From CAYUQT01 sp964446835 (GTDB lineage Bacteria; Planctomycetota; Phycisphaerae; UBA1845; JAFGLZ01), in NCBI GenBank assembly GCA_964446835.1, contig CAYUQT010000005.1:1-64000 (forward strand): DNA of 64,000 bases, given 5' to 3'. Both the position numbers and the translations under genes were made by a program. The notes under the pieces were generated by a model. The model did not search any database. It was not told the origin of the DNA and was given only the letters and a program-made list of their open reading frames with translations. This document shows, in pieces, positions 1-9,259 of the stretch (the stretch's first letter is position 1; each line of letters starts with the position of its first letter).

Positions 1-354
1 CGTCGTGAGGAGGCGTTGGCGGCGGCTGGCGAAGCCACAGAGGTCTACCGCAAGCTGGCGGCGGAGCATCCGAGCACCTACCGGCCCGATCTGGCCATGA
101 GCCTGAACAACCTGGGCAACATGCTCAGCGATCTGGGGCGTCGTGAGGAGGCATTGGCGGCGGCCAACGAGGCGGCCGAGATCTATGCGGGGCTCGTGCA
201 GCGAGTCCCCGCGGCGTTCAGCCAAAACTTCATGATCAGTCTGCGAAACCTTCGCAAGCGGTTCGAAGAGTGCGGAAGGCCAGTAGGCATGGCGCCCGCC
301 GTGCAGCAAGCCACCGAGATCGCCCAGCGGCTCGGCCTGGAACAGAACGCGTAG
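1..354 (+). CDS. TPR-repeat protein, C-terminal part (cut by window start)
   Basis: The frame is open from base 1 to a TAG at 352-354, so the true start lies upstream. Two copies of the repeat core GRREEALAAA..EA..(V/I)Y sit 46 residues apart, and the underlying DNA is nearly identical (bases 1-48 against 139-186). This is the pattern of kinesin-light-chain-like TPR repeats found in long planctomycete TPR proteins, often together with NB-ARC, CHAT or kinase domains. Those partner domains would lie outside the window. The last 40 residues are a non-repeat cap. The role is presumably protein-protein interaction, and nothing more specific can be said. Confidence 0.75.
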   Translation, partial: RREEALAAAGEATEVYRKLAAEHPSTYRPDLAMSLNNLGNMLSDLGRREEALAAANEAAEIYAGLVQRVPAAFSQNFMISLRNLRKRFEECGRPVGMAPAVQQATEIAQRLGLEQNA

Positions 355-516
355 TCGGACACAAGAAGAGCACACCCACCCGAAACCGACGTCCCCATCC
401 CCCACCGACTTGCCTCCTCGCGCCCTGCCGGTATCCTCATGGCGGCTGCCCCCATTCCAGGTTGGGGCGATGGAGCTTATCTGTCATTCATGGCCCGCAC
501 AGAGCGGAGGTAACGT

Positions 517-3500
517 ATGGGACTCCTTGGCTTGATCAGTGTGCTGTTCCTGGGCGCCGAACCGCAGTCGATCACACTGCCACCGGGGCGGACACGGCTG
601 GTCGATATCGGGATCAACCGTGTCGGCTGCGTGTACACCGACGGTCGCACGGCACGAATGGCCGACGGCTGGACCGGACACTTTCACGGGCCCTCGGGCA
701 TCAGCTATACGCCCTTCGGACGGCAGGACGGTAAGGACTGCCTGCTGATGCACTGCCCGTGGCGAAACGGGACGGGGGTGACGTGGGTTGAGTTTCCGCT
801 GCAACTGCCCGACGTCCGCCCGATTACGCTGCGGCTGGCGATCGCCATGAAGACCGACGTCGCCCGACCCGATCGCAGCGACGGCTGCCAGTTCCGCGTG
901 AAGCTGCAACCCGCCGAAGGGGCGCCGCAGACGCTGCTCGACGAACACTACGCCGCGGCACAGTGGAAGCCCTTTCAGTGGGACCTGACGCCCCAGGCCG
1001 GCCGGCGCGTCGTCGTGCGACTGGAGGTCGGCCCCGGCCCGGCGAACAACGCGAGCTGGGACTACGCCTTCTTCGGCGATCCCGAGATCGTCGTCGGCGA
1101 GGCACAGAAGGCCCCCGCCGCGATCGCGCCCCTCTGGCCGGCGGTCGGCGATCTGAAGCGTCTGAGCAACGACCGAACACTCGGGTGCCGCCCGACCGGC
1201 GCCCAGGCTGCCGCGCCGAAGTTCACGTGGGACGAATCGACCGGCGTGGGGCGCTATGACATCGACTGGCCGGCGGACAAGGGGAAGATATCGTATTCGA
1301 TCTGCACGCGACGCGAAGGCCCGCAGGCCGCCGACCGGCTCATGGCGATCGGGGCCACCGTGACCGCGCCCGACGGCACCGTCTACGGCCCGTATGCCCT
1401 CGGCGCGGGCAGTGGTGTGCTGCTGGCAAGCGGGGCCAAGACGTGGGAGGCCGACGCACCGGGCGTCAAGGTTCGTCTGCTGTCGGCGGCCGTTAAGGAC
1501 GACCGGCTGACCGTGACCACCGAATACAGCGTCGAGGGGCTGACCGCCCCAATCACGACAGAGTACGCGGTGAAGGGCTCGTCGCTCTGCGCCCGCGTTC
1601 AGGCCACGCCGGCACTCGACGAGGTCCGCTTCGGCTCGATCGCGGCCCCGATCCGCCGGCCCGTTCCGGTTCCGTATCTGGGGCTCGGACCGATCCTCTA
1701 CGTGCCCGACTCACAGCTCTATGCCTCTGTCGTGCTCGACTGGCACGATTCGCAGGCCACCTCGCACACCGATTCGACGGCCCACTATCTGCCCAAGACC
1801 GACGGCAAGCGAAACGCGGTGAGCACGACCGCCTTCTACACCCTCTCGCCGCGGGTCGGCGAGGTGGTGTGCAATATCCCGCACGCCCCTTCGCCGTTCA
1901 TGAACGACCTGGCCGGTCGAATCATGTTCGACATATGGGGCGGACGATTCCGCGACGACGGCGACTGGTTCAAAGAGCTGGCGAGCTACGGCGTGCGCAA
2001 CGCCGCCATCATCAAGCACGACTGGCAGCGGAGCGGCTACGACAACGCCCTGCCCAACCATTATCCCGCGAACCCCAAGCTCGGCGGCGACGAAGATATG
2101 ATCTACTACGTCGAGATGACCCGGGGGCTCGGCCATCGCACGTCGCTGCACGAGAACTATGTCGATTTCTACCCGAACAGTGAGCTGTACGATGCCAACG
2201 ACATCTCGCTCGAAGTCGACGGCAAGCCGATGAAGGCCTGGTTCAACGGGGGCACGGGCGTGCAGAGCTTCGCGGCCAAGCCCACCTCGATCATGAAATA
2301 CGCACGGATGCAGTCGCCGGAGATCCACCGGCGATACGGCACGAATGCCTCGTACCTCGACGTCCACACCTGCGTGCCGCCGTGGTTCCACGTCGATCAC
2401 CGTGCGAGCGAGCCCGGCGCCGCCTCGTATCAGCCGGTCTACAAGACCCACGCCGAACTCTTTGCCTTCGAGCGGCAGACCCACGAGGGCCCGCTGTTCG
2501 GCGAGGGCAACGGGCAGTTCTACTGGGCGGGACTCTGCGACGGATGCGAGGCCCAGGTCGACGGCGGCGAGAACGCCGCGTGGCTGCTCGATTTCGATCT
2601 GCTCAAGGTTCACCCGCAGATGGCCAACCACGGCATGGGCTATCTCGAACGGTGGCTCTCCACCGGCTACGGCGCGGGCTGGTATACCAACACGCCCCAG
2701 ACGCGGGCCATGGACAAGTATCGTGCGATGGAGCTGGCCTTCGGACACGCCGGGTTCGTGGCCGGACAGATCTGGCACCAACTGCCCTACGTCCTGAGGG
2801 AATACTACCTCGTCACGCCGATCCAGGATCGATATGTCAACGCCAGACCCACCGCCATCCTCTACGACGTCGACGGGCAGATGAAACCGACCGCCGAGGC
2901 CCTGGCCGCCGGACCGCTCAGCAACCGCGTGTATGTGGAATACGACAGCGGGCTGAAGCTCTGGTGCAACGGCAGCGAAAAGGACTGGAAGATCGCCGGC
3001 GACACCCTGCCCGACTACGGGTTCCGGGCCGAGGCGAACGACCTGCTGTCCACCACGACCCTGTGGCCGGCCACCGACGGGCGAAAGGTCGTGGCCGACT
3101 ATCGCCACGATGCCGCCATCCTGTTTGCCGACGCCCGATCGTTCGACCCCGACGGGTTCGCCCGGATTGTGCGGATCGAGCCGAGCCTGCTGTCGGTTCA
3201 GAAGGTGGGCCCCCGCAAGTTCCAGATCACCTACCGGTGGAAGACCCACGCAAAGCACGATCAGAAGGGGCTGAACAGCTTCGTCCACTTCACCTCGCCC
3301 GACTCATCGCATCCGGAGGAAATCCAGTTCCAGAACGATCACCCGCTGCCGTCGGATCCACTGCAATGGCAGGTGGGCCAGGAAGTCACGGACGGTCCGC
3401 ACGAGGTCGCCGTGGCCGCAGCCGTGCCCGATGGCGAATACCACGTCCGGATCGGGCTGTTCAACCCGAACGGCCGCGTGAGCCTGGCCTTCGAATCCGA

Positions 3501-3912
3501 CGGGAAGGGGCGATACGACATCGGCACGATCCGGATCAAGGGCGACGAGATCACCTCGACGCCCACGCCGCTCAAACCGCTGGTGAACGATCCGAACAAC
3601 CTGCCGTACGAGGGACACATAAACCGCTCGCAGGCGATGGTCGATTTCGGCAAGGTCGTCACGAACGGCTGCGTCGCGATCCGCCCGATGTACAAGTCGT
3701 GGTGGGTCACCGTCTGCCCGCGGGAGCGCCCCTTCACGATTCGCCTGCGGATGGATCGGCTCGACCCCAAGATGCCGTCGACCGGCTGGAGCGTGCAGAT
3801 GATGAACGCCAACAGCCGCAGCTACGGGTTGGTCGAGACCCAGCGAGGCGACGGATGGATCGAATGGCGCACGGGACAGACCACGGCGAATTACTACTGC
3901 ATCAGCCGGTAG
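517..3912 (+). CDS. Large secreted glycoside-hydrolase-like protein (GH101/DUF5696-like barrel)
   Basis: 1131 residues starting at an ATG with GCGGAGG six bases upstream. The first 14 residues are hydrophobic, like a short signal peptide. Residues about 20-190 look like a beta-rich N-terminal module. The middle, about 440-800, reads as a TIM barrel: DIWGGRF, IKHDWQRSGYD, then Asp615 in YLDVHT and Glu663 in FGEGNGQFYW. These are plausible nucleophile and acid/base positions, as in endo-alpha-N-acetylgalactosaminidase-type enzymes. The C-terminal 300 residues are beta-sandwich-like. The family call rests on recalled motif resemblance, so the substrate is unknown; an O-glycan or another complex polysaccharide is possible. 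It is probably monocistronic, converging on the membrane-protein gene 39 bp downstream. Confidence 0.6.
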   Translation: MGLLGLISVLFLGAEPQSITLPPGRTRLVDIGINRVGCVYTDGRTARMADGWTGHFHGPSGISYTPFGRQDGKDCLLMHCPWRNGTGVTWVEFPLQLPDVRPITLRLAIAMKTDVARPDRSDGCQFRVKLQPAEGAPQTLLDEHYAAAQWKPFQWDLTPQAGRRVVVRLEVGPGPANNASWDYAFFGDPEIVVGEAQKAPAAIAPLWPAVGDLKRLSNDRTLGCRPTGAQAAAPKFTWDESTGVGRYDIDWPADKGKISYSICTRREGPQAADRLMAIGATVTAPDGTVYGPYALGAGSGVLLASGAKTWEADAPGVKVRLLSAAVKDDRLTVTTEYSVEGLTAPITTEYAVKGSSLCARVQATPALDEVRFGSIAAPIRRPVPVPYLGLGPILYVPDSQLYASVVLDWHDSQATSHTDSTAHYLPKTDGKRNAVSTTAFYTLSPRVGEVVCNIPHAPSPFMNDLAGRIMFDIWGGRFRDDGDWFKELASYGVRNAAIIKHDWQRSGYDNALPNHYPANPKLGGDEDMIYYVEMTRGLGHRTSLHENYVDFYPNSELYDANDISLEVDGKPMKAWFNGGTGVQSFAAKPTSIMKYARMQSPEIHRRYGTNASYLDVHTCVPPWFHVDHRASEPGAASYQPVYKTHAELFAFERQTHEGPLFGEGNGQFYWAGLCDGCEAQVDGGENAAWLLDFDLLKVHPQMANHGMGYLERWLSTGYGAGWYTNTPQTRAMDKYRAMELAFGHAGFVAGQIWHQLPYVLREYYLVTPIQDRYVNARPTAILYDVDGQMKPTAEALAAGPLSNRVYVEYDSGLKLWCNGSEKDWKIAGDTLPDYGFRAEANDLLSTTTLWPATDGRKVVADYRHDAAILFADARSFDPDGFARIVRIEPSLLSVQKVGPRKFQITYRWKTHAKHDQKGLNSFVHFTSPDSSHPEEIQFQNDHPLPSDPLQWQVGQEVTDGPHEVAVAAAVPDGEYHVRIGLFNPNGRVSLAFESDGKGRYDIGTIRIKGDEITSTPTPLKPLVNDPNNLPYEGHINRSQAMVDFGKVVTNGCVAIRPMYKSWWVTVCPRERPFTIRLRMDRLDPKMPSTGWSVQMMNANSRSYGLVETQRGDGWIEWRTGQTTANYYCISR

Positions 3913-3951
3913 ACTTTCGCGGAGGGGGGTTGGGTGTTCGACGGAATCGCG

Positions 3952-5526
3952 CTATCGCCACGGCTTGGGAGGCCACTTCTCCGGCGCCACGACGCGGTAG
4001 AGGATGCCCTCGGGCACCAGTCGGCAATCGCGGACGAACGCCGCCGGTGCAAAGGGCGGGCGGGTATCGACCACGTAGACGGGTCGGACCCACCGCGGCA
4101 CGAAACTCGGGACCTCCGCCTTGAGCAGCGCATCCAGCGGCAGCCGATCCCAACCGAAGACGACCTTCACGTCCGGACGCTTCTTCTCGATCTCCTGTAC
4201 GTACAGGAAGGCGACCGCGGGTGTGGGATCGGCAAAGAGGATCGCGTCTTTGGGAAGGATCTTGAAGGCCTCGTCCACATATTGTCGAGCACCGTAATAG
4301 CCTTGTTGCCAGGGCTTGAGCCAGAACACGTACGGATCTCGATAGGCGATAGCCCGCGTAAAGGGGGTGACCCCCACCCGGCGCGCCACCGATGGCAGAA
4401 CCATGTAGACGCCGACGGGAACGATCGTCATCGCAAGCGTCACCCATCGCGTCCAGGCCCATCGATGAATGATCACCTGCGCTCCCAGGGCGATCAAAAA
4501 CGCCGCGCACGCATAGAAGGGAATGAAGTAGGTGTACTGGTCTACAATGGGGTATCGAGCCGCAAACACGAAGTGAATGAGCCCTACGCACACCACCGCC
4601 CACCGGAGGGATCCATCGCCTTCATGAAGCGGCCTCGCCCACATCGCGGGGATGCACAGGAGGATCAGCAGCGTCGGATACTGAAGGACGAGGTAAAGCG
4701 GGACCTTGGCGATCATCGAGGCCGATATGTGGACATTGGCCGCCCCCCAGGTGCCTGTGGTGGCCGAGCGAAGGGTCGCCAGGATCTGCCCTGTCTCTGC
4801 AATCTGTCGAACGATCAGGAAAAGGTAGGGGCTAAGGCCAAGCACCCACAGCCCCAGGCAGCACCCGATGTCGGCACCACGAAGGCGTCCTCGGACCCAC
4901 CCTATGATCATGAGGACCGCGTAGACCGGCGTCGCCAGCCCGCCCAGCAGGTGATTGCTGATGCTCAGACCGTTGATTAGCGCGACGAGCATGATCCACA
5001 TCGGACGTCGCGTCCGGCTGAACATGACCAGGAACAGCACCTCGGCCGAGAAGCAGGCCGTCACCAGGGTGAGGCTCTCGGCCATGACGGAGTAGGCCCA
5101 GAACGTGTGCCCCAACCCCAACGAGAGTGTACCTATGGCAGCCGCCCAGCGCGAACCGGTGAGCACCCGTGAACAGACGAAGACGCTGGCGAGGCTCAAC
5201 GCCCCAAAACACGCGGATGCCAGGTTCACGCGATAGGCAAGATTGCCTACGGGAATCCAGGTGAAGACCTTGGCCGCAGCGAGGTAGAAAGGGTGAACCT
5301 GGACGAGATTGTCCTTCATGAGCTTCGCGGGGGTAGGCGGGAACGCCGGAACCCGCAGTTGTGGAACACCGGGATCGCCCATCAGGATGTCCGGGGCGCA
5401 GGTGGCGACATACAACACCAGCCCCATGGCAAAGACGATCAGCCAATCCGACCCGAGTCGAGAGGGAACGCCCGGAGAAGGCACGGAAAACACGGATGGT
5501 GTGCGGTCGCAAGAGGTGTCCGTCAT
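3952..5526 (-). CDS. Polytopic membrane protein, DUF2723/GT-C glycosyltransferase-like
   Basis: 524 residues from an ATG 11 bp after the stop of the upstream protease gene. A longer reading to 5619 would overlap that gene and add an unlikely tail. About ten hydrophobic segments are visible (for example WLIVFAMGLVLYVATCA and YFIPFYACAAFLIALG), followed by a soluble C-terminal part of about 130 residues with FADPTPAVAFLYVQEIEKKRPDVKV split by short loops. The first periplasmic loop carries GDPGVPQLRVPAFPP and a later HPFYLAAAKVF, the layout of DUF2723 (protein O-mannosyltransferase-like) proteins. Such proteins are thought to transfer sugars from a lipid carrier. Pairing with an exported protease suggests co-transcription, but no shared function is shown. 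Confidence 0.65.
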   Translation of the reverse strand: MTDTSCDRTPSVFSVPSPGVPSRLGSDWLIVFAMGLVLYVATCAPDILMGDPGVPQLRVPAFPPTPAKLMKDNLVQVHPFYLAAAKVFTWIPVGNLAYRVNLASACFGALSLASVFVCSRVLTGSRWAAAIGTLSLGLGHTFWAYSVMAESLTLVTACFSAEVLFLVMFSRTRRPMWIMLVALINGLSISNHLLGGLATPVYAVLMIIGWVRGRLRGADIGCCLGLWVLGLSPYLFLIVRQIAETGQILATLRSATTGTWGAANVHISASMIAKVPLYLVLQYPTLLILLCIPAMWARPLHEGDGSLRWAVVCVGLIHFVFAARYPIVDQYTYFIPFYACAAFLIALGAQVIIHRWAWTRWVTLAMTIVPVGVYMVLPSVARRVGVTPFTRAIAYRDPYVFWLKPWQQGYYGARQYVDEAFKILPKDAILFADPTPAVAFLYVQEIEKKRPDVKVVFGWDRLPLDALLKAEVPSFVPRWVRPVYVVDTRPPFAPAAFVRDCRLVPEGILYRVVAPEKWPPKPWR

Positions 5527-5537
5527 GTCAGGTCCCG

Positions 5538-7748
5538 CTAGGTCCTCCGTCGCAAGCGAAGCATGCCCCAGAAGCCCGTCGCCATCAACGGGAGCATCGC
5601 CGGAGCCAACCCGCCGCATCGGAAGGTGGCCTTTACCTCGCGGGCGGTATCCATGATCAGAGCGATCGTCGCGTTCGCATCAACGGTTGCATGGCCGGCG
5701 TCGCCCGGATAGTTGGGATCGAAGATCTGCCATCCGTCGAACTCGCGGCCGGCCAGGGGCTCCGCCGTCAGGGTCACCACGCTGCCCGGCGCGTAACCGG
5801 AGGAATTCGAATCGCTCGGCTGCGGGTCTCTCAGCACCGACCCCAGAACCGAGTTCTGAACGTTCACGGTCAGCGGATAGCTCTTGGGGATAATCGACAG
5901 CGACGGATCGCCGTAGATGTTGAACACCACGAAGTTCATCCACATCGCCGTTCCCGGCACCGACAACGTCTGCTTCAGTTCGCCCAGCGCCGACCCGCAC
6001 GACAACCCGTCGGTCACCACACGCTGACAATACTCATAGCTCATCCCCGAGTTGCTCGGCGAACCGTCGTAGTAGGTCTGGCCGATGTAGTACCAGGAAA
6101 CGCGAGTCGCCCCGACGGTGGATACGGCACACGTCTTCAACAACACCGCCGACAGGTTGGCAACCTCCGGATGTGAATTCTCACAGGACACCTGGAACGT
6201 GAAGACCGGGTAGTTGTTGCTCAGATTCAGGGCACTGAACACATCCATCACCGAAATGGCGCTCGATGACGATCCGTGCGTCCAGTACACCACCAGCCCG
6301 AAGATACCCGGGCCCCACACGCTCGTCACATCGGCGATCGTGCACGGAGTCTTCTCCGGAGGGGGCGTCAGACCATAATCCGACTCGTAGATCCGATACG
6401 ACGACCAACCGGCCGGAGACAGAATGTTGTTGCGAATCGCCTCGCCCAATTGATATCCGGGCGTTGAAGAGTCACTCGGCTTCATCGGCAACAGCACGTT
6501 CTTGCGCCACCCTATTCCGCCGGCGGGCGACCGCTCATACTGAATCGCCTTCGCCAGATAGGCATCGACGTCCGCGACGGCCCCGTAGTAAGGAACCCGT
6601 CCGACCAGGACCTCCCAGTTGCGATCCACCCCACCCGTGCCAAAGTCGTCCGGAAATTCCCCAAAGTAGCCGTCGCCGTCGAGGTCCCAATTGCCCGTCA
6701 GGTCAGAGTAATAGAAATCGGACGGGGCCTCCGGGTAGGTCGACTCGTTGTGCCTCGGCCACAGCATCTTCATCGGAACATCGCCGCTGGTCGGGTCGGC
6801 ATTGCCGATCAACAGCACATATTCAATGCCGTCGCTGGCGTAGTGGGCCTTCAGCCACGATCGAATATTCTCGGCCGCAGCATCCCCCGTGCCGCCCCCC
6901 CACTGCTCCTCCGTAATGATGCGGGTGTCGTACCCGAAGAGATTCTTGTGGGCCACAAAGTCGGAGAGCTTCGTCGAGGCCGTCTGAATCGCCGAGGTCG
7001 TGATGATGGCGTACACCGGCGTGATCGTGCCCCCACTGTCGCCACCCGCGGCGGTCTCGGCATACGAAACCTGCTGATCGGCGTAGTTGGCCGCGATCCG
7101 TCGAACAGCATCCGCGCCGATCTGATCCGTACCACCGATCGCACTACTCTTGAGGGCCTGTTTCCCACCCAGGTCGAACCCCACCACGATCTGACCCGCC
7201 TCCAACCGCTGGAGTTCTCCTCGAACCGGGTTGTAGCGTGCCAGCGGCACCGCCACCTGAGCCAGACGCCATTTGCGCAGCGCCCCGACACTGAGAAGCC
7301 TGGCGCCTTCCGCCGGCCAGAACGCGTCGGTGGCGTAAATGGTATTCCCACCTGCAACAGCCGATGACGTTTCAGCCACGAGTTGCATCCCGTCCCACGT
7401 AGCGATCGGCGGAATCGGCTGGAGCCGTTGTGTGCCTGATATGGACGCCCATTGCGCCCCTTCCAAGGACGCCGCGACGCTCTCTGGCCTGGCATCGGCC
7501 GGGAGCAAGACCGTCAGGACCCGCCAGGGAATCGCCGGTTCACCCGGAGACCCCAGCCACTCAGACCCCGAACATATCAGCGCGACAGAGCCATCGGCCG
7601 CAGGGCTGATCGAAATCACAGGGACTTCGACTGCTAACTTGATCTGTTCTGCTTGAGCCGCGGAAAAAAGAACCAGGACTGTAATAGATGGAACACCAAC
7701 AAGTGACCACCAACCCCGGGCGAGGTGGCGCATGTCTCTATCTCCCAT
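5538..7748 (-). CDS. Secreted gingipain-type cysteine protease (peptidase family C25)
   Basis: 736 residues. The ATG at 7748 is preceded by GGGGAGA and followed by a signal peptide ending near AQAEQ. An upstream in-frame ATG at 7793 lies inside the promoter and is rejected. Family C25 features are present: the YAIITTSAIQ strand opening the catalytic domain at about residue 220, a VLLIGNAD strand, the catalytic pair His491 (YWTHGSS) and Cys522 (FQVSCENS), and NIYGDPSLSII at the end of the domain. The His-Cys spacing of 31 is close to that of gingipain. A beta domain follows, and the protein ends in a hydrophobic stretch plus RLRRRT, which resembles a C-terminal sorting or anchor tail. It is probably an exported or surface endopeptidase. 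Confidence 0.85.
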   Translation of the reverse strand: MGDRDMRHLARGWWSLVGVPSITVLVLFSAAQAEQIKLAVEVPVISISPAADGSVALICSGSEWLGSPGEPAIPWRVLTVLLPADARPESVAASLEGAQWASISGTQRLQPIPPIATWDGMQLVAETSSAVAGGNTIYATDAFWPAEGARLLSVGALRKWRLAQVAVPLARYNPVRGELQRLEAGQIVVGFDLGGKQALKSSAIGGTDQIGADAVRRIAANYADQQVSYAETAAGGDSGGTITPVYAIITTSAIQTASTKLSDFVAHKNLFGYDTRIITEEQWGGGTGDAAAENIRSWLKAHYASDGIEYVLLIGNADPTSGDVPMKMLWPRHNESTYPEAPSDFYYSDLTGNWDLDGDGYFGEFPDDFGTGGVDRNWEVLVGRVPYYGAVADVDAYLAKAIQYERSPAGGIGWRKNVLLPMKPSDSSTPGYQLGEAIRNNILSPAGWSSYRIYESDYGLTPPPEKTPCTIADVTSVWGPGIFGLVVYWTHGSSSSAISVMDVFSALNLSNNYPVFTFQVSCENSHPEVANLSAVLLKTCAVSTVGATRVSWYYIGQTYYDGSPSNSGMSYEYCQRVVTDGLSCGSALGELKQTLSVPGTAMWMNFVVFNIYGDPSLSIIPKSYPLTVNVQNSVLGSVLRDPQPSDSNSSGYAPGSVVTLTAEPLAGREFDGWQIFDPNYPGDAGHATVDANATIALIMDTAREVKATFRCGGLAPAMLPLMATGFWGMLRLRRRT

Positions 7749-7791
7749 TCGCTTCTCCCCTAACCAATGAGGGAGCGTGCCGCAGATATTC

Positions 7792-7821
7792 ATTATAGCA
7801 AATTGCCGACCATGGAGTGAA
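7792..7821 (-). promoter_or_regulatory. Sigma-70-type promoter of the C25 protease gene
   Basis: On the minus strand there is a consensus -10 TATAAT (7792-7797), an 18-base spacer and a -35 TTCACT (7816-7821, 4 of 6 matches). Transcription would begin near 7785, giving a leader of about 37 nt before the ATG at 7748. A perfect TTGACA further upstream (7834-7839) is too far from the -10 to pair with it. Confidence 0.6.
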
Positions 7822-8117
7822 GATGTATTTTGTCAAGTGCCCATATTCAAAAAAGTGATATTTCCCATTGGAACCCGCAGACCATCAAGACGCCGATTCA
7901 AGCCATTGGCGCACAAAACACTAAGCACGAGCGGTTGGGCAGAGCAATTCCCAGCCAAAGCGTCATGGGCCTGTGAAAAATCTGGCGTGCAATCTGAAAC
8001 TATCGACTTACGGTGATTCGCCCTGAGGGAAACCCCTCTCTGCTGCCACGCGCACGTGCCTCTCCGACATCCCCTTAGGCACGCCGACCGGCGGTGTCCT
8101 GACCCTTCGTGCACCGA
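7822..8117. other. Intergenic region without a recognised gene
   Basis: About 300 bases between the protease promoter and the end of pyrD. The protease-proximal half is clearly richer in A and T than the genes around it. No conserved protein, RNA fold or terminator with a T-run was recognised. Confidence 0.5.
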
Positions 8118-9071
8118 TCAGAAGCTGTGCAGTTTCGCCTGACCGACCAGATCGCTTACTCGCATCAGGCCGCGGCTTTGAAGATACGAGCGAATCCCTT
8201 CGACCACGCGAACGGGCGCCGACGGATCACCGAACAACGCGGTCCCGATCGCCACCGCGCTGGCACCGGCCAGCAGAAACTCCACCGCGTCGCGCCAATC
8301 GCTGATACCCCCCATCCCGATGATCGGGATTCGCGCATCGCGGCAGACGCAGCGATACACCCGGCTGATCAGTTGAATCGCCAGCGGTTTGACCGCCGGA
8401 CCGCTCATGCCGCCGGTGTTGTTCGCCAGTCGCGGACGCCACGTCTCGATGTCGATCGACATCCCAAGGAACGTATTGACCATGCTCAGTACGTCCGCAC
8501 CGGCCTCGACCGCCGCCCGGGCAGTGGCCGTAATGTCCGTCACGTTCGGACTCAGCTTGACGATCAGAATCGCCCGGCGGACCACCTGCCGGACCTGTGT
8601 CACCAGATCCTTCAGTGCCGCGGGATTCGTTCCGAACACCATCCCGTCCGAAACGTTCGGACAACTGACGTTCAGCTCCAGCCCTGCAATCTCGACCAGC
8701 GGATCCAGACGCCGGCAGACGGTCACGTAGTCCTCAACGCAGTGACCGGCCACATTGACGAACACGGGTACGCCGAGTTCCTTCAGCTCGGGCGCCTTCT
8801 CCGCCACGAAGCGTTCCAGGCCGACGTTCGCCAGGCCGATGGCGTTCAGCATCCCCGAATGGGTCTCGGTGATCCGCGGGGGAGGGTTCCCGATCCGCTC
8901 TTCCACCGTCACGCTCTTGGTCGTGAACGCCCCCAGAAGCCCCAGATCGACAAAGTCGGCAAGTTCCAGACCGTAGCCGCTGGTCCCCGAGGCGGTCAGC
9001 ACCGGGTTGGCCAGGCGAACCCCCGCCAGGTCCACCGACAGGTCCACGTATGTTCCAGACATCGTGCTCAT
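8118..9071 (-). CDS. pyrD: Dihydroorotate dehydrogenase, class 1 (PyrD)
   Basis: About 317 residues. It oxidises dihydroorotate to orotate in de novo pyrimidine synthesis, using FMN. The sequence has VDLAGVRLANPVLTASG at the N-terminus, TTKSVT for FMN binding, RITET and LNAIGLAN loops, and the active-site Cys in LNVSCPN, which marks class 1B (class 2 enzymes use Ser). The C-terminal FMN phosphate loops IIGMGGISDW and GASAVAIGTALF are intact. The start at 9071 (or 9062) is chosen because family members begin just before VDLSV; further upstream sequence has no family match. No pyrK neighbour is visible, so the electron acceptor is unknown. Confidence 0.92.
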   Translation of the reverse strand: MSTMSGTYVDLSVDLAGVRLANPVLTASGTSGYGLELADFVDLGLLGAFTTKSVTVEERIGNPPPRITETHSGMLNAIGLANVGLERFVAEKAPELKELGVPVFVNVAGHCVEDYVTVCRRLDPLVEIAGLELNVSCPNVSDGMVFGTNPAALKDLVTQVRQVVRRAILIVKLSPNVTDITATARAAVEAGADVLSMVNTFLGMSIDIETWRPRLANNTGGMSGPAVKPLAIQLISRVYRCVCRDARIPIIGMGGISDWRDAVEFLLAGASAVAIGTALFGDPSAPVRVVEGIRSYLQSRGLMRVSDLVGQAKLHSF

Positions 9072-9259
9072 CTTCGCCACAATCCGTCTGTCAGAGGCCC
9101 CCGCGCGACTCGAAAACCGTTCCTCGGCTGCCGTCAAGACGGAAGGCTACTTCCGTGCGACAACCAGCGTCAAGGGCCCGGCGCCGCGACCCGCCCACAA
9201 CCGACCGACGCTCGACGGCCCCGCATTCCGACGGACCGGCGGTACACGCGGCCAAACGC

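Noticed and set aside
1711..3288. 525-residue minus-strand open frame
   Set aside because: It is the antisense shadow of the large secreted protein in high-GC DNA; no family motif, and codon pattern supports the plus strand.
7834..7839. Perfect TTGACA as -35 of the protease promoter
   Set aside because: It is 36 bases from the TATAAT, too far for a sigma-70 promoter; TTCACT at 18 bases is used instead.
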